A DNA stretch of 25,303 nucleotides from NCBI GenBank assembly GCA_003427395.1, contig BFEA01000121.1, positions 412,189 to 437,491 on the forward strand, written 5' to 3'. The first letter of the stretch is position 1. Each line of letters begins with the position of its first letter. The notes beneath the pieces are model-generated. The model was given only the letters and a program-made list of their open reading frames with translations, was not told where the DNA came from and searched no databases. Position numbers and translations under genes: made by a program. This stretch comes from Chara braunii. Its lineage: Eukaryota > Streptophyta > Charophyceae > Charales > Characeae. This document shows, piece by piece, positions 8,993-17,857 of the stretch.

Positions 8993-10922
8993 ATGAGTGA
9001 TGCAAGCACTAGTGAGGAGTTGTTAGTGGACGACCGTAGGACTACTCGTGGAGCTGCTCGCAGTCGACCTTTGACTTTCCTAAAGTTAGGTCCAGGAGAC
9101 GAGAGGAGATTGCGGAGAGAGGATAGAGAGAGAGCAGCGGCAAGGAGAGCGAGGGCAGCTGACGATTGTGCGAGGTCTAGAATTCCAGCTAGCACCGGTA
9201 CAACCATGGCCACTTCATCTACCATGTCGCAAACCTCTTCACAGTCCACTTTGTCAGGAGTTAGTCAGAGTGGTTCTCAGGGGTCCATTAGCCAGAGTGC
9301 TAGCTTGCGAGTCGGCCAACAGACTCAACTCACGCCGGAGGATTATGAAATCCTCCAAGCAGAAGAACTTCAGGATGAGCTACAGCGGCAATTTGATGAG
9401 GCAGCAGAGAGGAGAAGGAAAGCAATCATGAGGAAAGCTAGACTAGGTAGTAGAAGAGAGGAGCTAGGCAGATTGGAAGCATTAGATGAGTCAGCGCTTG
9501 ACCTTGCGATACGAGCGCTGCGTAACCCGCTTCTTTGTGTGGCGGAAGCGCAGGCTGTCCAGCAGGAAGTGCTGGCTGAAGTAGTGGCAGGCCAGAAGGA
9601 GATTCTGGCTGCACTACGGGCTCCTCGTCCCATGATGAGGCAGCCTCAGTATGCTGTAGTTCCCCCTTCGGGTGCGGGTCCATTAGTGACGCTGCCACCA
9701 ATAGGGCCTCCATTCTCACCTATGTTTGGCATCCCCCCTCTAGGTGGTTTTGTTGCAACTAGTGGTCCGGTTCATAGAGTCTCAGTCGTACCATCGACGA
9801 TAGTGGTTACTACAGTCCCACTGTCAAGTCAGGCCCAGGTTAGTGTGCAGCAACCTGTTTCGGTGGCTATGCAGCCACTGCAGCAAGCCCCTGAGCCCAT
9901 GCAGCCTATGCAGTGGATGCCCAAAATACCCTTGCTGAGTCCTAAGCCCTTCTCCGACGACAGGAAGAAGGAGGAGGATTTGGATACCTGGGTAAGGACG
10001 GTGCCTACCTATGTAAGGCACAAACTTACCAGGCCAGAGCAAGAAGTTGTTGTGGCTGCCTCCTTTTCAGAGGGGCCAACAGCCCGTTGGTTGAATGGCC
10101 TAGTGCCGCAGCAAGGCTACGGTCAGAACTTCGATGCCTGGGCCTCGGCCCAGACATTGGAAGAATTCGTACAGTCCGTGTACAACAGGTGGCATGACCC
10201 TCAAGGGGCTCAAAAGGCTATCGATGCAATCAACAGTCTCTGTGCCAGAAGGTACGAGAATGTTCGAGAGCGGATACCATAGAACGTCTGCTCGTGGTAC
10301 CTGGTGTGCGCTATGACCAGCAGGTACTCCTCACGGATTATCTTAGATGTCTACCCTCATAGGTAAGGACAAAGTCGAGGCCTATGTCGATCAGCACAAC
10401 TTCGCTTCATTGAGCAAGAAGGCCTTAGACATAGAGGCAAAGTTGGGATCTGCGCATCAGAGTCAGGGCGATGGTAGGAAGAAGAGACTAACCCAGGACT
10501 GGAAAAAAAAAGGTCAACTAATGTTTGTCGACCACAATGGTCAGGCAACAGAAGTTGACGACTTCCCAGACCTTGGGGAAGAGACAGAGCATGATGGGGC
10601 CAGTGAGACTTTGGATGGGGGAGTCGTGGCACCTATCAAGGAAAAGGCTAGGGGGACCGGGAAGAAGAAGGTAGTACGGTCCACGGGTCAAGGCGACCAA
10701 GGAACACCCGCATGGGTAAAACTTGGTTTAGAGTATGAGGTGTGGAGGGACCGAGTCGCTAGGGGCACTTGCATGAACTGTGGCAATTATGGCCACACGT
10801 CCCGAACGTGCCGAGGCAAAAAGGTCGTGACGAGGGTAGCCTCACCAACGGTGGTGGGACTATCTTCGAACTCTGGTGGTGCTTTTGCGAACACTTCGCA
10901 GGGAAACACCTCGGGCCAGTAG
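8993..10922 (+). pseudogene. Element B Gag, frameshifted
   Basis: Capsid and nucleocapsid precursor starting at ATG 8993. The first 429 residues hold an Arg-rich N-terminus, a Ser/Gln-rich stretch, a charged helical segment (about 112-200, predicted coiled-coil-like) and a Pro-rich linker. The Gag core then has PKPFSDDR, DLDTWVRTV and ARWLNGL. The frame ends at TAG near 10280. Continuation of the Gag core (TIERLLVVPG, VLLTDYL) is in a second frame. The remainder from about 10365 is in a third frame and ends with the zinc knuckle CMNCGNYGHTSRTC (CX2CX4HX4C) preceded by WVKLGLEYEVWRDR. Two frameshifts within about 100 bp therefore split it. Confidence 0.87.
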
Positions 10923-11043
10923 GAGTTTTAGCCGCTCTTACTTACGATGAAGTGGTAACGTTGCCTTCCCCACTTCAGGCGTTGGCCAAGGCTAGTGACC
11001 CCCGTATCGCCCCGCAGACACATTCAGACCCACCGACGTTTGT

Positions 11044-11500
11044 TCGAGAGATGTGTCTGAGGCTCTAAAAGAGTTTAAGATAGAGTGGTCAGGGAAGGAC
11101 CTGGGCAATGATCAGTAGAGGTCCAAAGGGTGAACATTTCGTGGTAGAGGTTGATGTAGGTGGCCGCAAGGTTGGCGCCTTCGCAAACATAGGCTCTACA
11201 CGGAACTTCATCTGTCGTGCTTGTGTGGATAGACTGCGCTTAGGGGACCAAGTGCAGCGGCTTAGCAGAACTGTAGCTTTTACGCTGGCCAACAAGCACT
11301 AAATGTTGGTAAAAGACTATGTCAAGGACGTAGTCTGTACCATCTCCTATAGAGGAGGGGAAGTGAGCCATAAAATCTCCTTCCTGGTTAGCGACGAACT
11401 GCCCTTTGACATGCTCCTAGGTATGTACTACCTCGAGGTCGCGCAACCGCAATTTGACTGGGATAGAAAGGTGTTAATTCACAAATTGCCCAACGGCGGA
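11044..11500 (+). pseudogene. Element B aspartic protease, active site N-I-G
   Basis: Retropepsin-like protease region of pol. The active site reads AFANIGSTRNFI where the family has A-L-[IV]-D-[ST]-G, so the catalytic Asp is Asn and the following Ser/Thr is Ile; both are single transitions from the usual codons. The second signature, FDMLLGMYYLE, lies downstream. An in-frame TAA at 11300-11302 splits the domain, and the same frame resumes at 11303. Upstream, a plausible protease N-terminal stretch (ALKEFKIEWSGKDL) is in another frame and ends in TAG near 11116. Not functional. Confidence 0.8.
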
Positions 11501-12496
11501 TCTGTTAGATTGCTGAAGTTTAAAGCTAGCAGTTTGATAGAAAACTACGGGTGCACGTGTGCATCATCTTTTGATAACTACTATAAGCAGAATCGCAAGG
11601 AGGGCATGTATCTAGTATTTGTCTTTGAGAAAGGGGAGGCCGTAAAAACACCCCCAAAGATAGAATCAGTCGTCGCTCAGTATTCAGGCCTTTTTGAGGA
11701 GCCCACAGGCGTGGTAGAAAGGGAGGTTGTTCATGCAATAGAGGTTGTCCCAGGTAGTAAGGTGCCTAGAGGACGAATCTATAGGATGTCTCCAGCGGAG
11801 TTAGATGAGCTCCGCCGCCAGCTCAAGGAGCTCACAGAGAAGGGATGGATTCGACCTAGTACCTCCCCTTACGGCACTCCAGTCCTATTCATACCAAAGA
11901 AGGGAGGTACCTTGAGGATGTGCATTGACTATAGGGGCCTCGATGCCATCACCGTTAAGAACGCGGAGCCCCTACCCCGCATCGACGACCTCTTGGATAG
12001 AGTGCAGGGATGCAGGTACTTCACCAAGATAGATTTGAAGTCCGGATACCATCACATTGCCATTAGACTTGAGGACCAGCACAAAACGGCATTTCAGACC
12101 AGGTACGGTCTGTACGAGTTTGTGGAGATGCCCTTTGGCCTATGCAATGCACCTGGTACGTTCCAACACGCGATGAACATGATTTGTCATGATTACTTAG
12201 ACAAGTTTATCGTCGTGTACCTCGACGATATTCTTATCTTTAGTAAGCTTGTAGAGGAGCATGCTGAGCACTTGAAAATAGTGTTAGATCTCCTAAGACA
12301 GCACCAGTACAAGGTTAACTTGGAGAAATGCGAGTTTGGTCGCACCAAGATCTTGTACTTGGGTCATGAAATCTCAGTTGATGGACTGAGGCCGAATGAT
12401 GCCAAGGTGGCCAGCAAATGTGACTGGCCCAGACCTCAGACTGTTACTGAGGTCAGATCGTTTTTGGGGATGACGGGCTATTATCATCCGTTGTGA
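11501..12496 (+). pseudogene. Element B reverse transcriptase
   Basis: The RT palm and fingers are uninterrupted here. Motifs in order are KGWIRPSTSPYGTP, LRMCIDYRGLDAIT, LPRIDDLLDRV, YFTKIDLKSGYHHI, TAFQTRYGLYEF, MPFGLCNAPGTFQ and the catalytic YLDD at 12218-12229, then YLGHEISVDG and SFLGMTGYY. The catalytic aspartates are present. The frame ends at a TGA at 12494-12496, immediately after the connection motif, because of a frameshift. Homology resumes at once in another frame with KNYSTIASPLTNL. This is the longest intact pol segment of element B. Confidence 0.92.
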
Positions 12497-13010
12497 AGAA
12501 CTATAGTACTATAGCTTCCCCACTAACAAATCTAACTCGAATTGACAGCCCTTGGGAATGGACAGAAGAGTGTGAGTCAGCCTTCAAAAAATTGAAGTAT
12601 GCTCTAACACACTATGAAGTCCTCAAGCTCCCGGATCCTGACCAACCCTTTGTCGTGACCACAGACGTCAACCAATATGGCATAGGCGCGGTCTTGCGCA
12701 AAAGGAGGGGAAAAAGCTTAGACCGATCGAGTATATGAGTTAGAAGATGCCATCCCAAAAACTAGCAAAGTCCACGTACGAGCGTGAGCTCTATGCCCTA
12801 TCTAGAGCGCTGGTTCATTGGAGACATTTTCTCCTAGGCAGATTCTTCTATGTGAGATCTGACCATGAAACCTTGCGCTGGATCAAGACACAACCCGTGC
12901 TCTCTGATGCACTCAAGAGATGGATACAAGTGATAGACATGTATGACTATCAACTTGATCCCATCAAGGGAGAGTACAACAAAGTGGCTGATGCGTTATC
13001 TCGCCGGGCA
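12493..13010 (+). pseudogene. Element B RNase H, frameshifted
   Basis: RNase H domain of pol. Signature pieces are TTDVNQYGIGAVL, STYERELYAL, VRSDHETLRW and VADALSRR, carrying all expected acidic residues. The domain is split by a frameshift between about 12690 and 12746: the first piece runs into out-of-frame residues ending at 12738, and the second starts near 12747. It is continuous with the integrase finger downstream. Confidence 0.87.
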
Positions 13011-14565
13011 GATTATCTGGGCGTGTTAGTTACTGAATTTGGCATATCTAACGATCTGACTCGATTATTGGGGGCAGCCTATCATCAAGATCCAGTTATG
13101 TCTGAGATAATCCGTAGATTTCAAACCAAGGACAAAAGGACTTTGGATGAATATACGATGGTAAACGGCTTGCTGTTTCTGGTGAAGGCAGGGAATAAAA
13201 GATTGTGTGTTCCCAGTAGTAAGTCTTTGCGTAGTTTATTTTTAGGCGAATGTCATGATGCAACTGGTCACTTTGGCTACAAAAAGACTTCAGCTAATCT
13301 AGTGCAGAAGTTTTGGCGGCCCACTATGATGCAAGATGCAAAAGGTATGTTGAAACCTGCCAGGTTTGTCGAAGGGACAAACCTAGGACTTAGGCTCCGC
13401 TTGGGCTTATCAAGCCCTTGTCGATTCCTGAAGGACCTGGTCAGAGTGTGTCCATGGACTTCATGGATACTCTTGTGACCAGTAAGTCTGGCAAAAGGCA
13501 CATCTTCATAATAGTGGACCGCTTTACTAAGTATGCAAGACTGATCGTTATGCCAGAAACTGCTAAAACAGACTATGCCATCAAATTGTTTCTGGATAAC
13601 TGGGTCAGAGATTTCGGACTACCTACGTCAATAGTAAGTGACAGGGATGTAAGGTTTACCAACGAACTGTGGCAGTCGACAGTTGAACAGATGGGTACCA
13701 AGCTCCAAATGACGTGAGGGAACCACCCTGAGTCAAATGGCCAAGCAGAACAGATGAACTGGGTAGTACAGCACCTGCTTCGGCATTATATTAAGCCAAG
13801 TCAGGATGACTGGGACAGAAGTTACCTCTCGTCGCCAGCCTGTACAACAATGTTGTGCACAATACTACTGGGATGACCCCCAACCAGCTGCACCTTGGTT
13901 GGAAGCCTAGAACTGCACTTGACTTTCTGCTACCAGAAAGAGAACCCACCGCAACACCTGGCAACATAGAATTTGCTGTCAAATATGAGCAGATGCTGCA
14001 GCAGGCCCTTGAACACATGAGGAAGTCTCAGGAGGCTATGATCGCATCCGAGAATAAACACATACGGGCTTCTAACTTTCAGGTAGGCGATCAAGTCTGG
14101 GTAAAGTCATCTGAATTGGGTCAGGAGATGGGGATTTCACGAAAATTGATGCCACAGTACTTTGGGCCCTGGGAGATCTTGGACATTATAGGGGATGAAC
14201 CGGATGGACCCTCATACGTGGTTCGTATTCCTGCGCACTTACGCACTTACCCTGTGTTCCATGCCTCCAAGTTGGCATCTTTCGCAGCCACTGACCAGTT
14301 TCCCTCAAGGAGATCAATGCTGTCCCCAACCATGGATGGAGAGGTGGACATCGACGAGATCGTGAAGCATCAAGTGATGCCTGTTCCTCGACCATCAGGC
14401 AGAGGGCGCCCTCCTGAACCAAGAATGGAGTATCGTGTGAGATTCAGACATCATCTGGATCCCAAGGAAGATCGCTGGTTCACATGAGAAGAACTCCTGA
14501 GAACAGCACCTCAAGTGATTGCAGGTTATGAAAGAGATCTGAAAGGAAAGATGCCTGCAAAATAA
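13011..14565 (+). pseudogene. Element B integrase with chromodomain-like tail
   Basis: The zinc finger is split by a frameshift near 13347: the two His (CHDATGHFG) are in one frame and the two Cys (CQVCRRD) in another. A TAG at 13391-13393 replaces Gln (element C has CAG there). The core has SMDFMD and SDRDVRF, then a TGA at 13715-13717 just before GNHPESNGQAEQ, which carries the catalytic Glu. Another frameshift occurs near 13825. The C-terminus has FQVGDQVWVKS, FGPWEILDII and PVFHASKL, then a degenerate chromodomain-like segment (EYRVRFRHHLDPKEDRWF) lacking the KW and GY aromatics. A TGA at 14485-14487 precedes the last about 25 residues, which end at 14565. Confidence 0.88.
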
Positions 14566-14592
14566 GAAGACTTCTCAGAGGACTAACGAAGT

Positions 14593-14606
14593 AAAGGAGG
14601 AGGGAA
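14593..14606 (+). promoter_or_regulatory. Polypurine tract of element B
   Basis: AAAGGAGGAGGGAA abuts the 3' LTR and is the expected primer for plus-strand DNA synthesis. Upstream, TTCTCAGAGGAC (14572-14583) is shared with element C at nearly the same distance from its 3' LTR. Confidence 0.9.
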
Positions 14607-15606
14607 TGCGAGGATTTGGGTCCTCGGCAGGCCTAAGGGGCCTCGGTTACAGTGGTGCCCGCCCTAAGTGAAGGCGGGCCTAATTTATCACAAGAGGCCT
14701 TTGACTGTCAATTTCATATTTGGGGTCCAGGCAGTTGCGGCGCGCCAGTTGGTTGAGTGAAACACAGGCCGAGCAAACAGGACATTTCCACGGCCTTCTG
14801 GGCCTTTCCGCACCATGCAGGCCCTGGACGAGAAACGCAGCCTCATACACTAACAGTTGGGAGGCCCAATTGAAAGAGGCCCAGTAGTTGCAAGTAGCTT
14901 GCAGCATTCTGGGGCCTACCGAAAGCTTCTGGGCCCGGGCCAAGTCCAGCCAGGCTGCGAAGCAGGCAGGCTCTTTCCATATAGGAAAGAGCTCGCCACT
15001 TTCAGCCTCATTCAGGCACTGGCATGCTAGCGGCAGCGCTGCTGGAGCAAAGGCTTGTGGGCTGCTGCTGGCGCTGAGAGGCGAGGTGCGGCACGTGCGG
15101 TCGTTCAGGGAAGAAGGGCGCTGTTGAGGGCAGCGCCATAGCCCAACCACCATAGCTGGTGGGCTTGGACTACAGTGAGGCGCATGAGTGGTCTTCCGGT
15201 GTAAGGGAGGAAGACGTGGGTGTAAAGTCAGGGAAGGGTGAAGGATGATGAAGATGATGATGTGAGGGCTCATACCTTGTATTGGCGATGGTCTGCATTT
15301 GGGCGACATCTTCAAGTACTTCGGGTTGTCGCTGATGTCAACAGTTGCATTGTCTATTAGTAGGCTGATCGTAGTTGTGTAGGAGTAGGCTGGGCGCTGA
15401 GCACCAAGTAGGAGTGTGAAGGGATTAGACTCTTGTGTTGTTGGCAGAGAGAGAAAACTCTCCTTGACATTGGTTTTCAGTACTACGAACCTCCATTGGT
15501 GTATTATTGGTGCAATGCTGCTCTCTAGACACGGTGTGACTATCTGGCTTTCAATGTGATGGTGTAATCTGGAATTGTCATCTCGTTGTTGCTTATTTTC
15601 CTTGCA
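14607..15606 (+). repeat. 3' LTR of element B
   Basis: It is 1000 bp, starts TGCGAGG and ends CTTGCA, and matches 6756-7740. About 15 extra bases lie near 14725-14745 compared with the 5' copy. Most hand-counted differences from the 5' LTR are transitions. The right copy of the target duplication (TAAT) follows at 15607-15610. Confidence 0.95.
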
Positions 15607-15610
15607 TAAT

Positions 15611-15856
15611 TTATTCGAGATTAATTTGAAAATTCGGAAAGGATTTCGCGGGAGAAAAGTTGGAAACACGAAATTTTCAGGCATGAAATAAATGCTGAAA
15701 ATATTGAAAAAAAGATAATTAATTTAAAAAAATAAATTCTGGTTAAATTTATTCGAAATTAAATTTGGGGTATGAAAAGCGTGAAATTTCAAAAGGATTT
15801 AAGTAAAATATTCTCGTTCGAGAATTTCGAAAGAGAATTTATTAAAATAGAAAAGA
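15611..15856. other. AT-rich spacer between elements B and C
   Basis: About 250 bp rich in AAATTT, TTCGAAA and AATTAA words. No gene is seen. It is what remains between two insertions; its left edge carries the B duplication and its last four bases (15853-15856, AAGA) the left C duplication. Confidence 0.75.
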
Positions 15857-16637
15857 TAAAAGGGCCTTTTACTTGATTCAGACCCTGAATAACGAATGCA
15901 GCATAATGGGGTCACTCGGCCAGAACCCAACTCATGAAAAGCCGATCAAAAGGCATGTTCTCTGGGTCAAAAATCACATCCTAACTAAAGCAAAAGTCAT
16001 GTCAAAGGTCATGGTTGTACCCCTGGACGAACAAATGCAGTATTCAATTGTGGGAGACACATCTGTTCAAGAGGGAGATGTGTTTGTTCGTGCAGTGCAT
16101 GTGTCTGTTCAAGCAATAGGTGTGTCTGTTCGGACTGAAGTTGTGTCTGTTCAGAGGGAAGTCAAAGATCAGGTCCCAGTCCAGTCAAAGTCTAACATGA
16201 GGTCTAGGTTCAGAACCCAAGTCCAAAATTCAGGCCTGAAGGCCGCAGCAGCAGCAGACCCTGAAGGAAAAGGTACTGGGACACACACTGCAGAGGTCTA
16301 GGACAAGGAAGACCCAAGTGTGCCAATGCAGGCCTCGCGAAGGGAGGCCAGCAGTATAAGAAACCAAGCCAGCCTCCCCACACAACAGATCTCCAGTGGC
16401 ATTGTTGTGTGGAAGTGCTGAAGGCACTTGTGCGCCAGCATGCCAGCATGCTGGGGAAGCGCTGGCAGAAGAAGCTGCGCAAGAGGGAGAAGGAGGCAGA
16501 TGCAGCCATAACTGCGCCAGCATGTTAGTAGATGTAGAAGGGTTAGAGGTAGTCTTCAGCAAGTAGCATTCAGAGTAGATTCTCATAGTAGGAGTGTGCA
16601 TGTATGGTGGGACGAGAGGACCAAGACAAGGGATCTT

Positions 16638-16685
<48 letters not shown>

Positions 16686-16999
16686 GTTCCTGACTTGGCC
16701 ATGGTGGATACTTACCTATTCTGCGCTGAATTGTCATATGGAGGAGGCGCTGGTAGAGCCAGCCCCCTGTGTCGTTGATGAACGAGAGGGAGACTTGTGA
16801 AGTTGTGATACTATTCGACGCTTTGCTCTTGAACTCGAGATACTCTTTATAATGTTGTTGTGATAATATAAGTTGCGCTACCTTGGTTCTCATCCCAACT
16901 CGACTTTGCTTTGTGTGAATCTTCATAATATGTGTGAATGATATCTTGGCATGCAATGTGATACACTCTGGCAAGTTGTGGACAATCAGGTCCCTTGCA
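15857..16999 (+). repeat. 5' LTR of element C
   Basis: It is 1143 bp and matches 23485-24570. It contains five imperfect 21-bp tandem units (16060-16161), a TATAAG box candidate (16355-16360) and a long GA microsatellite (about 16647-16679). Two segments are absent from the 3' copy: about 49 bp near 16730-16780 and about 20 bp near 16950-16975. It ends TTGCA just before the PBS. Confidence 0.93.
16060..16161 (+). repeat. 21-bp tandem repeats in the 5' LTR of element C
   Basis: There are five units of the form TGTCTGTTCnnGCAGnnnnTG, with starts at 16060, 16081, 16102, 16123 and 16144, the last partial. The exact 21-bp period means that in one frame they read as a 7-residue repeat (VSVxxxx). 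Such arrays in the U3 part of an LTR often act as repeated transcription-factor sites. Confidence 0.85.
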
Positions 17000-17003
17000 A
17001 ATT

Positions 17004-17015
17004 TGGTATCGGAGC
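17004..17015 (+). promoter_or_regulatory. Primer-binding site of element C
   Basis: TGGTATCGGAGC lies 4 nt after the 5' LTR and matches 11 of 12 bases of the common initiator-Met primer-binding site TGGTATCAGAGC. It confirms the orientation and the 3' edge of the 5' LTR. Confidence 0.9.
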
Positions 17016-17857
17016 AGTGACTTGTTGCACTCACTGCGCTGGCATGAGCAAGGCCGGCGAGAGGAATTTCGCTGGCTTGATGATGATGCTGGCAATGGTG
17101 GAGGAATGAGAAAAGTGGATTGGGATAGGAGAGAGAAGTAGGCCGAAGTGGAAGGGGCTAAGGAGGACTTACCTGCGCAAGGAGCGTGGAGTGCAGAGCG
17201 ACGAGGAGTCTTCATCGACAGCTGCAAAAGAGAGAAGAAACCCTCATCCCCTTACCTGGCTGCATGAGTGTGTGTGTTGTACCTCTACTTCTCCTCCTCT
17301 CTGGTGGTCGCTGCTGCTGCTGTCTGGTCACGTCAGAGTTAAGAATGGTCAGAGTCCTTGTCTGGTCCTCTCTTCTACCCCTCTGGTTTGATATATGTAG
17401 GAGGTAGCAAAGGTAGGAGACGCTGGTTGGTGGTGGTAGATCGCCACGTCAGGATGCAAACACGACATAAGGCATAATCAACTGGGCAGTGATAATCTGT
17501 GTAATCAAAGTATTGACTAGGCATCTGACATAGTGTACACTCCAGCTTCTCCCTGCGCAAAAGGACAGACAACGAAGGTTAATTAAAAATAAAAAAGAGG
17601 AGGACATAACCAGATTGATAGGGAAGGAAGGAAGATACTAATTAAGTGGGAGATAGCGTGTAAAAAAAAAAAAAAGAAGTCCTATTCTACAGTGAAGTTC
17701 CTTATTGTCTGAAATTCGTTATTCTTGAAGCAACGATCTCCAGAGTTTGGAAAAAAAAAAAAGCATAACATCCCATCCACGTCAGACAAAGTTCAGTAGT
17801 AGTTTGGGGGTAGTCACTTGGTGGACCAGCAGAGGACCCCCTGTGCTATCATCCACC
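17016..17857 (+). other. Leader of element C
   Basis: Non-coding stretch between the PBS and the proposed gag start. It contains two poly-A tracts (about 17660-17673 and 17751-17762), CTGCTGCTGCTG near 17309, and a 13-mer AGGCCGGCGAGAG (17051-17063) that recurs immediately before the 3' LTR. Short open frames show no family resemblance. Confidence 0.6.

Larger units (their letters stand above)
6756..15606 (+). mobile_element. Element B: full-length but dead Ty3/gypsy LTR retrotransposon (8851 bp)
   Basis: Two direct LTRs bound a PBS, a long leader, gag, protease, RT, RNase H, integrase and a polypurine tract. The LTR ends are TGCGAGG and CCTTGCA, a 6-of-7 imperfect terminal inverted repeat with TG...CA. 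A 4-bp TAAT duplication flanks the element (6752-6755 and 15607-15610). By hand count the LTRs differ at about 40 of roughly 985 aligned positions plus small indels, so the insertion is not recent. Several frameshifts and stops break every coding region. Confidence 0.93.

Noticed and set aside
10769-11068. Programmed gag-pol frameshift in B (and similarly at 19974-19998 in C)
   Set aside because: In both elements the protease frame is -1 relative to the zinc-knuckle frame, but no canonical slippery heptamer lies in phase, and mutational frameshifts are so many that the relation may be accidental.
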